A stretch of 51,961 nt of DNA from Myxococcales bacterium (GTDB lineage Bacteria > Myxococcota_A > UBA9042 > UBA3505). Below, one piece after another: positions 1-9,298 of the stretch; within the stretch, counting starts at the first letter, position 1, and every line of letters starts with the position of its first letter. The stretch lies in NCBI GenBank assembly GCA_002728755.1, contig PBVT01000109.1, positions 1-51,961 on the forward strand, read 5' to 3'. The translations under genes were made by a program, and so were the position numbers. Below the pieces are notes generated by a model. The model saw nothing but the letters and a program-made list of their open reading frames with translations, made no database searches and was not told where the DNA came from.

Positions 1-180
1 GGCGAGGCCGCCGGCCAGCCAATCGAAGCTACCATAGGCCTGGGCCAGGGCGAGTCCGAGAAGGACTGGCCCTATGCTGGCGACCAGGGTGCGTGGACGA
101 ATGGTCTGCCACCAGATCTGCAAGCGAGCATCGGGCCGCGGGATCGTATGCAGGGGCGCGGGTTGTTCACGTATGGTCAT
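1..180 (-). CDS. menA: 1,4-dihydroxy-2-naphthoate prenyltransferase, N-terminal part (MenA)
   Basis: Only the first 60 codons are in the window; the rest lies beyond position 1. The protein would attach the polyprenyl tail to 1,4-dihydroxy-2-naphthoate at the inner membrane, a late step of menaquinone synthesis. The visible part has a short hydrophilic lead, then WWQTIRPRTLVASIGPVLLG at about residues 22-41, which matches the N-terminal signature and first membrane helix of MenA proteins (x-RPkTL-x-a-x-x-P-v-x-x-G). The ATG overlaps the menD stop codon as ATGA, so translation is probably coupled. The UbiA-type Asp-rich motifs are not in the window, so the call rests on the N-terminus and on menF-menD context. 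Confidence 0.8.
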   Translation of the reverse strand, partial: MTIREQPAPLHTIPRPDARLQIWWQTIRPRTLVASIGPVLLGLALAQAYGSFDWLAGGLA

Positions 181-1907
181 CGGCTCCCCCCGGACAGGCT
201 GTCCCAGAGTTCTCGATGCATACGCAAATTGGCCTGGCGATCGATGGGTACGTGAAGGATAGAGATACCGGGTCGCTCCAGCTCGGCTCGGAGAGCGGTC
301 GTGAAGGCTTCCTGTTCGTCTACGCGGCGGTAGGTCAGCTCGAGACCGGCACAGAGTTTTTCGATCTGTCCCGTCTGCGGGGTCAGAAAGCACCGCTCAA
401 ACAGGCTCGGATGTTCCTGGATCGGCAGGTGCTCGAAGATGCCACCACCGCCATTATCGACCACCACCAATGTGATGGGCTGTTGCACATCATGGAAGGG
501 GACCAGGCTGCCCATATCGTGAAGGAAGGTCAGATCACCCATAAGCCCTACGATCGGTCCTCCCTGCCAGCTGGCTGCAGCACCAAAGAGGCTCGCCATT
601 GTTCCGTCGATTCCATTGGCGCCCCGATTACAGATCAATCGGAGATTCCGATTGCGACGGGGCGCAAAGGCGTCTACGTCACGGATCGGCATGCTATTAC
701 CCAATTGAAGCAGGGTACCATCGGGAAGGGCGTCCACGAGCGACCGCGCGATTCCCGCTTCCCACAGCTCGTCGGAGCTGTCGAGGCGTTCGTCCATCGC
801 TTGTTCGGCCGCCGCCCAGGTGCTCCATGTTCGGGCGGGTTCGTAGGTCTCGGGCAGAGTTCCTAGCCATTGTTCGCAGAAGCGGGTGGGATCGGCACAG
901 TAGATGCTGCTCAACTGATGATCGGGATCCTTGTACTCTCCAGCGGCGGATACAGCGATCTGCTCGGTGTTTTCCAACGATCCAAGCCATGCGCGGATGG
1001 GTTTCGATATGGGCGCACCGCCGAAACGAAGGACCACATCGGGGCGCATCTGCGCGATGAAGTTCTGGTCGCGAACCAATAGATCACCGTGGGCGATGAC
1101 ATGGTCGAGGGAATGATGTCCGAACCGTACCTGGGAGGTCGGCTCCGCGAGTACTGGCCAGCCGAGGGACTGTGCCAGGCTTGTAACCGCTTCGGCGAAG
1201 GGTCGTGGATCGGCACAAAGTCCAGGGCTCTCCTGGCCGCAATAGATGATGCCGCTGCGCCCGGTACATCGTTCGACGAGAGCGTTGAGATCTCCTGGGT
1301 GGAGCTCGACCTTTCCTCGGCGAAAGGTGGGTAGCCGATGGGTCTTGATCTCCGTATCCAGGTCGGGATCATAGAGAGGCTCCCGATAGGGTAGATTCAA
1401 ATGAACCGGGCCCGGGTGCGCGCCTGTGGCCTGATCAATCGCTTGCGCCGCCAGGGTGGGGATACGTTGTAGGCTCTCGTCGTCGAGTACGAGTCCGGGG
1501 TTTGCGAACCAGCGTACATGGGTTCCGTAGAGTGCGTTTTGATCGATGGTCTGCGGCGCTCCACAATCGGACAGCTCAGGGGGGCGATCTGCGCTGAGCA
1601 CGATGAGTGGGAGATTGGACTCCGATGCCTCGATGACGGCCGGCAGATAATGTGCGGCGGCGCTGCCAGAGGTACAACAGAGCACGACCGGTTCTCGCGT
1701 GATTCTTGCTATGCCGAGGGCGAAAAATGCGGCGGTTCGTTCGTCGAGGATCACATGGGTGGTGACCCGTGGTTCCTGTTGTTCGAGTGCCAGGATAAGG
1801 GGCGTGTTACGGGATCCTGGCGAGATCACCGCCTGACGCACACCACCGTGGGCGAGGGTGTCCACAAGATGTTGGGCGGAGCATTGGTTCCAGGCGGCAG
1901 TCTTCAT
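177..1907 (-). CDS. menD: 2-succinyl-5-enolpyruvyl-6-hydroxy-3-cyclohexene-1-carboxylate synthase (MenD)
   Basis: ThDP-dependent enzyme that adds 2-oxoglutarate-derived succinic semialdehyde to isochorismate in menaquinone synthesis; cytosolic. At 576 residues it has normal family length. Visible features: ISPGSRNTPL near residue 28, LDERTAAFFALG with the expected catalytic Glu at about 56, a CCTSGSAAAHYLPAVIEA segment, and in the C-terminal ThDP domain GLMGDLTFLHDMGSL followed by DNGGGGIFEHLP. The frame is open 28 codons further upstream, but the ATG at 1907 starts the conserved sequence and overlaps the menF stop as ATGA, so I chose it. menF, menD and menA form one coupled transcription unit. 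Confidence 0.95.
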   Translation of the reverse strand: MKTAAWNQCSAQHLVDTLAHGGVRQAVISPGSRNTPLILALEQQEPRVTTHVILDERTAAFFALGIARITREPVVLCCTSGSAAAHYLPAVIEASESNLPLIVLSADRPPELSDCGAPQTIDQNALYGTHVRWFANPGLVLDDESLQRIPTLAAQAIDQATGAHPGPVHLNLPYREPLYDPDLDTEIKTHRLPTFRRGKVELHPGDLNALVERCTGRSGIIYCGQESPGLCADPRPFAEAVTSLAQSLGWPVLAEPTSQVRFGHHSLDHVIAHGDLLVRDQNFIAQMRPDVVLRFGGAPISKPIRAWLGSLENTEQIAVSAAGEYKDPDHQLSSIYCADPTRFCEQWLGTLPETYEPARTWSTWAAAEQAMDERLDSSDELWEAGIARSLVDALPDGTLLQLGNSMPIRDVDAFAPRRNRNLRLICNRGANGIDGTMASLFGAAASWQGGPIVGLMGDLTFLHDMGSLVPFHDVQQPITLVVVDNGGGGIFEHLPIQEHPSLFERCFLTPQTGQIEKLCAGLELTYRRVDEQEAFTTALRAELERPGISILHVPIDRQANLRMHRELWDSLSGGSR

Positions 1908-3349
1908 GGCTGCACCTGGGGTGGTTGTGTGGTCGGGCCGATGACCAATGCGGTGGCGATACTCTGCAACTTGGTTGTTGTCTCCTGCCACTCTGACTCC
2001 GCCTGTGAGCCAGAGACGAGACCCGAGCCGGCATAGGCGGTAACCTGCTCTTCGCCCACCAGGGCGGAGCGGATGGAGACGACGAAGTGACCGTTGCCAC
2101 TTCCGTCAAGCCAGCCTACGGTCCCAGCATACCAACCCCGGTCGTTGGCTTCGTGCTCGGCCAACCAGGGGAGGACCTCATCCCGTGGCAGGCCCGCGAT
2201 GGCCGGTGTGGGGTGGAGGGCGTCGATCAGATGACAGATATGGGTCGGTTGATGCAGCTGCGCTGATAGGACCGTCTGCAGATGCTGTACATCGCGTAAC
2301 TGGTGAACGGTTGGCTGCTCGGAGTGAGAGATCGCCGCTGTAAAGGGCGCCAGGTTTTCTTTGATGGTCGCGAGGACCAGCTCATGTTCGTGCTGCTCCT
2401 TGACGCTCTCTCGTAACGAACGGGCAAATTCTGTATCCCGTGCGGTGTCGGTTCCCCGGGGTTGGCTACCCGCCAGGGCACAGGTCCGTACCAGGTTTCC
2501 TGTGGTGCGAATCAGAGGTTCGGGCGTGGCTCCAAGGAAGGCGGACTCGGTGGACCCTCGTACCAGAAAGGTCGTGCAATCGGGTTGATCCCGGCGCAGC
2601 TTTTTCAACGTGGCGACCGCATCAAAAGCGGTGCCATTGCGTGCTTCGAAACGATGCACACGAGATAAAACAACCTTATCCCACGGGCCATCTTCGATCT
2701 GGGTGATGGCCTGGTTGGCGGTACGCAGGAAGTGAGCCTTTTCTTCGTGGGGCGAGTTGGTGTCGATGCGTTCCGGATCGAGCGGTCTCGCGACATTGCA
2801 GGGCTGGGATTGGTAGATTTCACCAAGAGCGCTCAACACCCGCTCCCAGTTTTTCTGGGGGGTTAGGGCGGGGTCGATAGCCACGCATCCGATGACTTCA
2901 GTTCCCTGGGGGCGATCCACCAATAATAGTCTTGGCACCCAGAGAAGTCCGGCGGGCCAGGACGACCAGGGACCACCGGGGGCCGCGTCGGAAAAGGCGA
3001 ATCCTCCCACAAACATGGGGTTGTAATGCCCCTCTTCACCGTAAAGATCTCCAATTTGTTCACGGGTCTGTGAACAGAATGCCTCTGCGTCGGAGAAGCG
3101 TGAAGGACCTACAAAGTTACTGGCTTTCTGTGCCCCGATGGCCAGGAAGTTCTGGCTCTCGTCGGCGGAGCTCCAGGCCATGGTCCAGGGGTCGTTCGCC
3201 AACTCGGTGTTCAGATAGCTCCAGGCACCCGAAATCGGTGCCCACGCCTGGAATCGGACAAATTGGGGCAGGGGCCTTTCGAGCCGATCCTGGATAAGGT
3301 GGAAGAAGGCCTCTCTCTGCGGCAGACCAATGGACTGTTCGATGGACAT
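1904..3349 (-). CDS. menF: isochorismate synthase (MenF type)
   Basis: Converts chorismate to isochorismate, the first committed step toward menaquinone. 481 residues, with a divergent N-terminal half and a C-terminal chorismate-binding domain. Family features include FLVRGSTESAFLGATPEPLI, a CALAGSQPRG segment, the E-x-x-HELV helix region, LIDALHPTPAIAGLPRD and GWYAGTVGWLDGSGNGHFVV near the end. First gene of menF-menD-menA. The first ATG after the noncoding region is used; no good Shine-Dalgarno sequence is visible in front of it. It is divergent from the regulator at 3518 and shares a 168 bp intergenic region with it. A salicylate-pathway isochorismate synthase is possible by fold, but menD next door argues for menaquinone. 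Confidence 0.9.
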   Translation of the reverse strand: MSIEQSIGLPQREAFFHLIQDRLERPLPQFVRFQAWAPISGAWSYLNTELANDPWTMAWSSADESQNFLAIGAQKASNFVGPSRFSDAEAFCSQTREQIGDLYGEEGHYNPMFVGGFAFSDAAPGGPWSSWPAGLLWVPRLLLVDRPQGTEVIGCVAIDPALTPQKNWERVLSALGEIYQSQPCNVARPLDPERIDTNSPHEEKAHFLRTANQAITQIEDGPWDKVVLSRVHRFEARNGTAFDAVATLKKLRRDQPDCTTFLVRGSTESAFLGATPEPLIRTTGNLVRTCALAGSQPRGTDTARDTEFARSLRESVKEQHEHELVLATIKENLAPFTAAISHSEQPTVHQLRDVQHLQTVLSAQLHQPTHICHLIDALHPTPAIAGLPRDEVLPWLAEHEANDRGWYAGTVGWLDGSGNGHFVVSIRSALVGEEQVTAYAGSGLVSGSQAESEWQETTTKLQSIATALVIGPTTQPPQVQP

Positions 3350-3382
3350 GGGCGTGGAGGAGGTGCGTAGGTGCTTGACGAC

Positions 3383-3416
3383 TTGATATGATTTTGTTGT
3401 TTACGCTATCGTAAAC
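3383..3416 (+). promoter_or_regulatory. candidate promoter with overlapping perfect dyad
   Basis: A TTGATA box (3383-3388) and a TATCGT box (3407-3412) are 18 bp apart and point at the regulator gene. A perfect inverted repeat, GTTTACG-ctat-CGTAAAC (3399-3416), covers the -10 region. That placement fits an operator bound by a dimeric repressor, possibly the adjacent GbsR/MarR protein acting on itself and on divergent menF. The dyad is seen; promoter and operator function are inferred. Confidence 0.45.
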
Positions 3417-3517
3417 ATCAGGAGCCTACATTTGCGCGCTCGCTTTTGCAAGCTTCGCGTGCGCGAAAAAACAGGCGGAATACTCAGAGCTGATGGGATA
3501 TGTAGCAGGGGATTGTG

Positions 3518-4114
3518 ATGGCTTCAAGCAGTAAGGTGAAACCGTTGAAAAATAGTTCGCCGGAAACCGAATCCGATGCGGTCGAACGGCATGTCCTCGC
3601 GGTCTGTGATGCCGTCGGTGCCTTTATCGAATGGTGGGGGTTCAAGGCGGTGCATGGTCGGGTATGGACCTATATGGCTCTGCGGAATATGCCCGTGAGC
3701 CAGACGGAGCTTGTGGACGTGTTTGGCGTGAGTCGTAGTTTGATCAGCGGGAGTATTCACCAGCTTCTGGAGTTGGGTTTGGTGCGGCCCTGTGGGGATC
3801 ATAGGAATGCCCCATACGAGGCGGCGATGGATGTCTGGCCGGTCGTCACCAATGTGATCCGATCGAGAGAGTGGATCATGATTGAAAACGCTCGTACGGC
3901 TTTAGAGTCCTTGATCGAAGAAGCCACCTATGCTCCCGAGCGGTCGGCTCGGTATGATCTGGAGCGTATGCGCTTGCTTCTTACCATGACAGAGACAGCA
4001 CAGGCCTTTGTGCGAATCTTGATGAAATTACGGGTTCCCAAATCCCTCGAAGGGGTTGGTTCGGTCATGAAACGTGCGGCCGGGATCATCCAGGGGATTC
4101 GTCACGCGTCTTGA
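3518..4114 (+). CDS. GbsR/MarR-family HTH transcriptional regulator
   Basis: A 198-residue winged-helix regulator. The segment VHGRVWTYMALRNMPVSQTE followed by VDVFGVSRSLISGSIHQLLE is the helix-turn-helix of the GbsR-type MarR subfamily. It is followed by a wing (GLVRPCGDHRNAPYEAAMDV) and a C-terminal helical region with a REWIMIENARTALESL helix, probably for dimerisation. An AGGGG stretch just upstream supports the ATG at 3518 over a GTG one codon earlier. GbsR relatives often act as small-molecule-controlled repressors of metabolite pathways. Placement right before kbl-tdh suggests control of threonine breakdown, but the ligand and targets are unknown. Confidence 0.8.
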   Translation: MASSSKVKPLKNSSPETESDAVERHVLAVCDAVGAFIEWWGFKAVHGRVWTYMALRNMPVSQTELVDVFGVSRSLISGSIHQLLELGLVRPCGDHRNAPYEAAMDVWPVVTNVIRSREWIMIENARTALESLIEEATYAPERSARYDLERMRLLLTMTETAQAFVRILMKLRVPKSLEGVGSVMKRAAGIIQGIRHAS

Positions 4115-4122
4115 GGCCAGGC

Positions 4123-4154
4123 TTGAAAAGGGCCGCAGACTCCGATATTCGGAG
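4123..4154 (+). promoter_or_regulatory. candidate kbl promoter with dyad over the -10
   Basis: TTGAAA (4123-4128) and TATTCG (4146-4151) are separated by 17 bp. A perfect inverted repeat CTCCGA-tat-TCGGAG (4140-4154) overlaps the -10 box, much as the dyad before the regulator gene does, although the arm sequences differ. It could be an operator, or a hairpin in a longer transcript coming from the regulator gene. Confidence 0.35.
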
Positions 4155-4183
4155 AGGCAGGTTCTTTGTTTGGGAGGGAACGC

Positions 4184-5374
4184 ATGGATCAGGGTTTTCT
4201 CGAGCACCTGCGATCGGAGACGGAGCAGGTTCGTGAAGCGGGCTTATACAAGGCCGAACGAATTATAACGACACCCCAGCAGGCAGCGATTCAGGTGCAA
4301 GGCGGGCAGGAGGTTATCAACTTCTGCGCCAATAACTATCTGGGTTTGTCGAACCATCCCGCACTTGTGGACGCCGCCCAGAGCGCGATTCGGGACTATG
4401 GCTATGGCATGAGCTCGGTTCGGTTTATCTGTGGGACCCAGTCTGTACATAAAGAGCTGGAATCACGGTTGAGCGGTTTTCTTCAGACCGATGATACGAT
4501 TCTCTATTCCTCATGTTTTGACGCCAACACGGGCCTGTTTGAGACCATTCTTGGGCCCGAAGACGCCATCATCAGCGATAGTCTGAATCACGCCAGCATT
4601 ATCGATGGAGTTCGTCTGTGTAAGGCAAAGCGCTTTCGGTACGCCAATAGCGATATGGCGGATCTGGAGGCAAAACTCGTAGAGGCGCAGGACTGTCGTT
4701 TTCGTCTGATCGCGACGGATGGTGTCTTCTCCATGGATGGCTATATCGCGAACCTCGAAGGGATCTGTGATCTGGCGGACAAATACAACGCCTTGGTGAT
4801 GGTCGACGATTCCCACGCCGTGGGCTTTGTGGGTGAGAACGGTCGGGGAACGCCCGAGGCCTGTGGAGTAGCCGGCCGGGTGGATATCATCACTGGAACC
4901 CTTGGAAAGGCTCTGGGGGGCGCATCGGGTGGGTACACCTCGGGACGACGTGAGATTATCGAGTGGCTGCGGCAGCGCTCACGCCCGTATTTGTTCTCCA
5001 ATACCCTGGCTCCGGTGATCGCAGCGACCTCCTTGAAGGTGCTCGATCTGCTGGAAGGCAGCAACGAGTTACGGGTTAAGCTCAACCGGAATAGTGAATA
5101 TTTCCGAGCAGGAATGAGCCAACTAGGCTATGATCTACTTCCCGGGAGCCATCCCATCATTCCGGTTATGCTGGGTGACGCACGTCTGGCGTCGTCACTG
5201 GCGGACCGTTTGCTCGAAGAAGGAATCTATGTCATCGGCTTCTCCTTTCCAGTGGTCCCCAGGGGTCAGGCGAGGATCCGAACCCAGATGTCGGCGGGTC
5301 ACGAGATCCACCATCTGGATCGGGCCGTGGAGGCCTTTGGTCGCGCCGGGCGCGAGCTGGGCATCATCAGCTAG
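4184..5374 (+). CDS. kbl: glycine C-acetyltransferase (2-amino-3-ketobutyrate CoA ligase)
   Basis: PLP enzyme that cleaves 2-amino-3-ketobutyrate with CoA to glycine and acetyl-CoA, the second step of threonine degradation. 396 residues, close to the 398 of E. coli Kbl. Motifs: [14 protein letters not shown] near residue 46, [33 protein letters not shown] with the PLP-ring Asp near 208, and [14 protein letters not shown] with the Schiff-base Lys at about 242. The ATG at 4184 has a strong GGGAGGG ribosome site 5 bp away, so I prefer it to the upstream TTG at 4166. tdh follows after 18 bp, so the two enzymes are co-expressed and can channel the unstable intermediate. Confidence 0.95.
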   Translation: MDQGFLEHLRSETEQVREAGLYKAERIITTPQQAAIQVQGGQEVINFCANNYLGLSNHPALVDAAQSAIRDYGYGMSSVRFICGTQSVHKELESRLSGFLQTDDTILYSSCFDANTGLFETILGPEDAIISDSLNHASIIDGVRLCKAKRFRYANSDMADLEAKLVEAQDCRFRLIATDGVFSMDGYIANLEGICDLADKYNALVMVDDSHAVGFVGENGRGTPEACGVAGRVDIITGTLGKALGGASGGYTSGRREIIEWLRQRSRPYLFSNTLAPVIAATSLKVLDLLEGSNELRVKLNRNSEYFRAGMSQLGYDLLPGSHPIIPVMLGDARLASSLADRLLEEGIYVIGFSFPVVPRGQARIRTQMSAGHEIHHLDRAVEAFGRAGRELGIIS

Positions 5375-5392
5375 CCAGAACAGGAAGCTCCT

Positions 5393-6418
5393 ATGAAAGC
5401 ACTGGTTAAACGAGAGGCGAAGCCCGGTATCTGGATGGAGGACGTCCCGAAGCCCACTTATGGGCCCAACGATATTCTCGTAAAGATGCGTCGAACGGCC
5501 ATATGCGGAACGGATATCCACATCTATAATTGGGATAGCTGGTCCCAGCGTACGATCCCTGTACCCATGACCATCGGCCATGAATTTCTCGGGGAAGTTG
5601 CGGCGATGGGGGATGAAGTGCGTGGGCTCAAGATCGGAGATCGGGTCTCCGGCGAAGGCCATATAACCTGTGGGCATTGCCGGAATTGCCGCGCAGGAAA
5701 GCGTCACCTCTGTCGAAATACGGTGGGCGTTGGAGTGCATCGTGCCGGCTGTTTTGCTGAATATCTGGCGATCCCCGCGGACAACGCGTTTCGCGTACCC
5801 GACTCCATCGACGATGAAGTCGCGTCAATCTTCGATCCTTTTGGGAACGCAGCCCATACGGCCCTGTCTTTTGACCTGGTGGGAGAAGATGTTCTGATCA
5901 CCGGGGCTGGCCCCATTGGCTGTATGGCCGTGACGATCGCCAGGCATGTGGGGGCCCGGCACGTGGTGATCACCGATGTGAACGAATATCGCCTGGATTT
6001 GGCGCGTTCCATGGGGGCCTCGATGGCCGTGAATGTGAAGGAAACCAAGCTACCCGATGTGATGAAATCTCTGGGAATGTCAGAGGGCTTTGATGTGGCC
6101 TTTGAGATGTCAGGGAATCCGTCGGCGTTTCGTGATCTCTTGAGTGTGATGAACCATGGCGGTCGAATCGGATTGTTGGGAATTCCGCCGGATACAGTGG
6201 CCATCGACTGGAATGAAGTCATCTTCAAAGGGTTGATACTCAAGGGAATATACGGTCGGGAGATGTTTGAGACCTGGTATAAGATGGCGTCCATGCTACA
6301 GAGCGGTCTCGACATCGAGAAAATCATCACCCATCGTTATAATGTGGACGATTTCGAAGAGGCATTTCAGGTGATGCGATCCGGTCAATCTGGAAAGGTG
6401 ATTCTCCAGTGGAGTTGA
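5393..6418 (+). CDS. tdh: L-threonine 3-dehydrogenase
   Basis: Zinc-dependent medium-chain dehydrogenase that oxidises threonine to 2-amino-3-ketobutyrate with NAD; the product goes to Kbl. 341 residues, the same length as E. coli Tdh. Catalytic zinc ligands Cys38 ([11 protein letters not shown]) and His63-Glu64 (IGHEFLGE) are present, as are the four structural zinc cysteines at 93, 96, 99 and 107. The Rossmann motif is [12 protein letters not shown]. The ATG is preceded by an AGGAAGCT ribosome site. It is the last gene of the kbl-tdh unit; a 147 bp gap follows. Confidence 0.96.
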   Translation: MKALVKREAKPGIWMEDVPKPTYGPNDILVKMRRTAICGTDIHIYNWDSWSQRTIPVPMTIGHEFLGEVAAMGDEVRGLKIGDRVSGEGHITCGHCRNCRAGKRHLCRNTVGVGVHRAGCFAEYLAIPADNAFRVPDSIDDEVASIFDPFGNAAHTALSFDLVGEDVLITGAGPIGCMAVTIARHVGARHVVITDVNEYRLDLARSMGASMAVNVKETKLPDVMKSLGMSEGFDVAFEMSGNPSAFRDLLSVMNHGGRIGLLGIPPDTVAIDWNEVIFKGLILKGIYGREMFETWYKMASMLQSGLDIEKIITHRYNVDDFEEAFQVMRSGQSGKVILQWS

Positions 6419-6471
6419 GCCCACATTTTCGAGACTAGCCCCCTGGAACAGGCCGGATCCCAAAGAAGTGT

Positions 6472-6500
6472 TTGACCCGGTCGTTGGGCTGTCATAGATT
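6472..6500 (+). promoter_or_regulatory. sigma70-type promoter for the SurA-like/hisG/hisB operon
   Basis: TTGACC (6472-6477) and TAGATT (6495-6500) are spaced 17 bp apart in the tdh-chaperone gap. Transcription would begin near 6507 and give a leader of about 60 nt. The leader contains a GC-rich imperfect hairpin (6509-6529) followed by a T-rich stretch, which could slow elongation. Confidence 0.6.
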
Positions 6501-6565
6501 CCGCGCCTCCGGTGGACCGAGGTCTCCGGAATTGTCCGCGCATTTTTTTGTATAAGGCGAGAGTT

Positions 6566-8017
6566 ATGTTCGATTTTTTGCGGCGAATGGAAAAGTCATG
6601 GGTCATCTGGGCGATGTACGGTGTCATCATCCTGATGTTCGTAGGTGGGTATATCCCCTGCGCGAATGTAGGCCAGTCCTCTGGCCCGACAGGTGCGTTG
6701 GTTAAGGCTGGTCCCCACAGTTTCACGGCTTCGGACCTGCAGATGGCACGTCTGGTATCCGAAGGGGACACGGACCGAATCATTAACAGTCCATTCCATT
6801 TTGTCGGCTTAGCGAAAGTGGAAGGTGGAGATACATCTCGCTTCGATCACTATACGCAATTTGCTGCAGGGGCTGGCACCCCTCCGAAGGCTCCCTCCCA
6901 TCGGCTGGTTGATGAGCTTGTGGAAACCTATCTCATTTCTGATTTTGGTCGAAGTCTTGGACTTCGGGTTTCTGATGAGGCCATGACAGACCGGATTGAA
7001 TGGGCCCAGACATTTCGTAGCCGTCGTGGATTCGTCGGTGTGGAACGATACCTGTCGACCCTGGATGGACGAAAGATCTCGCCGGCTCGCTTCGAAGACT
7101 TTGTAAAACGAGAGATCGTACGAGAGCTGGTCATCGATATGGTGCAGGCTATGACGGTCGTGACGGATCAGGATGTGGATATCTGGGTCACAGCGATGAC
7201 CGAGACCCGCAATTTTGATGTGATTCGTTTCGACGCGAAGGCTATCGCCAGACATCTTGTGGCCAAGGTGGACCTGAACGACTCCGCAGCGTTTGCCGCC
7301 GATGAAGCGAATGGTGCCGCCATTCAAGAGTTCTACGATAAGAATAAACCTCGCTTTCAAGACCCCAACGTGGCGGAAGGTGCAGAGGGTACGCTGTCTG
7401 TGGAAGACGTAAAGCTTGAGATCGCTGCCGAGCTTGTAGCGGTGAAGAACGCCGAGAAGCTGCTGGCGCGGGCCTCGGAAGAGATGGTGGCAGCTGCCCA
7501 GGCCGCACCGGATCAGAGCCTGGCCGAGGTAGCTTCCGCATGGAAAGCCGCCAACGACCTGGGTGATGTACCTGCGTTGTTCCAGGCGACCTCCACGGGT
7601 CCAATCACACGAATCCTCCATGGCTTGCCTCCAGATCAGAAGCGTCTTGGCCCGCAGGTATGGCCAATGCTCCAGTTCTTTATGAATAGCGTAGCGGGTA
7701 TTGGCACCGGAGAAGCTCTGGCAGCGGGTGTATACCAGCTGAATGAAGAAAACCGTGTTGGAATGTTCCAGGCGGACACGGGCACACAGCGGTATCTTGT
7801 TCGCTTTATTGGAAAGGGAACTGCTGACGAGGCGGCCATCAAGGAGACGAGCGAGAAGGTTCGTGAGGACCTGCAGTCCATGCGAGCTGTGACCGCCTAT
7901 CGTAGTCTGGTGAACGAGCTTCGCAGCAAGAATAAGGAGCGCGTCTCAAAGATCTTTAACGACGCGATCGAGCAGGAATACGAGGCGATGTCCAATCGCC
8001 AACAGGTCGGTGAGTAG
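6566..8017 (+). CDS. membrane-anchored SurA/PpiD-like periplasmic folding factor
   Basis: 483 residues. A short basic lead (MFDFLRRMEKSW) precedes one membrane helix at about residues 11-30. The rest is a large, mostly helical periplasmic part rich in charged residues. This layout and the middle region (LVDELVETYLISDFGRSLGL, DEAMTDRIEW) resemble the SurA_N/PpiD fold that binds unfolded outer-membrane proteins. A convincing parvulin active-site domain is not evident, so it may be a chaperone without isomerase activity. ATG 6566 has an AAGGCGAGAG ribosome site, and the frame upstream is unrelated leader. hisG begins at the very next base after the stop, so the genes are co-transcribed. Confidence 0.65.
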   Translation: MFDFLRRMEKSWVIWAMYGVIILMFVGGYIPCANVGQSSGPTGALVKAGPHSFTASDLQMARLVSEGDTDRIINSPFHFVGLAKVEGGDTSRFDHYTQFAAGAGTPPKAPSHRLVDELVETYLISDFGRSLGLRVSDEAMTDRIEWAQTFRSRRGFVGVERYLSTLDGRKISPARFEDFVKREIVRELVIDMVQAMTVVTDQDVDIWVTAMTETRNFDVIRFDAKAIARHLVAKVDLNDSAAFAADEANGAAIQEFYDKNKPRFQDPNVAEGAEGTLSVEDVKLEIAAELVAVKNAEKLLARASEEMVAAAQAAPDQSLAEVASAWKAANDLGDVPALFQATSTGPITRILHGLPPDQKRLGPQVWPMLQFFMNSVAGIGTGEALAAGVYQLNEENRVGMFQADTGTQRYLVRFIGKGTADEAAIKETSEKVREDLQSMRAVTAYRSLVNELRSKNKERVSKIFNDAIEQEYEAMSNRQQVGE

Positions 8018-8677
8018 GTGACCAGCTCTACCTCCGATGGCCGATTGACTCTGGCCCTGCCAAAGGGGCGAATTCTAGATGAACTCCTGCCTCTGTTTCA
8101 GCAGGCCTCTATCGGTATGCCCGACTTCGCCGCATCACCGCGAGCGATGGTGTTCGACGCGCCCGAGTTGCCCATCCGCGTATTGCTCTTACGGGGGCAT
8201 GATGTTCCCGTCTATGTGGCGCAGGGCGTCGCAGATGTCGGTGTGGCTGGCCAGGACGTGATCTCGGAATACGACGCGGATCTATATAGTCCGCTCGATC
8301 TGGGGATTGGTCTCTGTTGGATGTCCCTTATTGGGCTTCCGGGACACGATCCGCGAGAGATGCAGTTGGGGCGTCCTATGCGCGTCGCCACAAAATTCCC
8401 TCGTATAGCCATGCGCTATTTCGAGAAGAGGGGGCAGAGCGCCCAGATGCTCCACCTTCATGGAAATGTGGAACTCGCACCTCTTTGTGGGCTGTCGGAT
8501 TGTGTGGTCGATCTGGTCAGCACCGGGGAGACTTTGAAACGAAATGGGCTGGTGGACTACCATCGTTTTCAACGGATCACCTCGCGGCTCGTATGCAATC
8601 GAGCGGCCTATAGGTTGCGTTTTGATGCGGTGAACGACATGATCGGTGCCCTGCGAACACAATTGATCGGATCGTAA
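8018..8677 (+). CDS. hisG: ATP phosphoribosyltransferase, short form (HisG)
   Basis: Catalyses the first step of histidine synthesis, joining ATP and PRPP. 219 residues is the length of the short HisG(S) form, which lacks the C-terminal ACT-like regulatory domain and normally needs HisZ as a partner. Motifs: LTLALPKGRILDELLPLF at the start, QGVADVGVAGQDVISE, and a PRPP-loop-like DLVSTGETLKRNGL near residue 165. It starts with GTG directly after the stop of the chaperone gene. hisB follows after 12 bp with a GGGAG site. No hisZ is visible nearby. Confidence 0.92.
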   Translation: MTSSTSDGRLTLALPKGRILDELLPLFQQASIGMPDFAASPRAMVFDAPELPIRVLLLRGHDVPVYVAQGVADVGVAGQDVISEYDADLYSPLDLGIGLCWMSLIGLPGHDPREMQLGRPMRVATKFPRIAMRYFEKRGQSAQMLHLHGNVELAPLCGLSDCVVDLVSTGETLKRNGLVDYHRFQRITSRLVCNRAAYRLRFDAVNDMIGALRTQLIGS

Positions 8678-8689
8678 GGGAGCCGAATA

Positions 8690-9298
8690 ATGAGCCAGGC
8701 CGAATCCAAACGAACGGGAACGATTCATCGCGAAACCCGCGAGACGAATATCCAGATTACGATTGCCCTCGATGGTTCGGGACAGAGCCAGATCGAATGT
8801 CCGGTGAAATTTCTAGGCCATATGGTGGATCAGCTGGCGCGCCATGGTGGGTTCGATATTCAATTGGATGCCACCGGAGATGTGGAGGTAGACGCCCATC
8901 ATACGGTCGAAGATATTGGTATCGCCTTGGGTATGGCGATGCGCGATGCCTTGGGAGAGCTGAAGGGGATCGAGCGCTTTGGTTTTGCCCAATGTCCGCT
9001 GGATGAATCCCTCGCCAACGCCACGGTGGATATCTGTGGCCGCGCGCACGCCACGGTCAACCATCCCCGCGTACCGGATATGGTAGGAGATCTGCCAACC
9101 GAGCTCTTCGACCATTTCATCCAATCTCTGGCCCAGAACCTACAAGCTACGATCCATGTGAACGTACTGTATGGGCAGAACGGGCACCATATGATCGAGG
9201 CCTCGTTCAAATCCCTGGCACGAGCTCTGAAGCAGGCAGTACGCCGGACCGCTGATCCGAACCAGGTCCCATCCACCAAGGATGTGTTGGGATCTTGA
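8690..9298 (+). CDS. hisB: imidazoleglycerol-phosphate dehydratase (HisB)
   Basis: Dehydrates imidazoleglycerol phosphate to imidazoleacetol phosphate in histidine synthesis. 202 residues, typical of the stand-alone enzyme without a phosphatase domain. The two metal-binding motifs of the internal repeat are present: EVDAHHTVEDIGIALG near residue 64 and GQNGHHMIEASFKSLARAL near residue 163. Other family features are FLGHMVDQLARHGGFD and QCPLDESLANATVDICGR. GGGAG lies 8 bp before the ATG. The stop abuts the stop of the convergent lipoprotein gene. Confidence 0.95.
   Translation: MSQAESKRTGTIHRETRETNIQITIALDGSGQSQIECPVKFLGHMVDQLARHGGFDIQLDATGDVEVDAHHTVEDIGIALGMAMRDALGELKGIERFGFAQCPLDESLANATVDICGRAHATVNHPRVPDMVGDLPTELFDHFIQSLAQNLQATIHVNVLYGQNGHHMIEASFKSLARALKQAVRRTADPNQVPSTKDVLGS

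Noticed and set aside
93-866. Long plus-strand frame of 257 codons opposite menD
   Set aside because: Mirror frame of a clear menD gene; no family features, no ribosome site.
6509-6529. tdh terminator
   Set aside because: The hairpin is imperfect and lies downstream of the promoter for the next operon, so it is more likely a leader structure.
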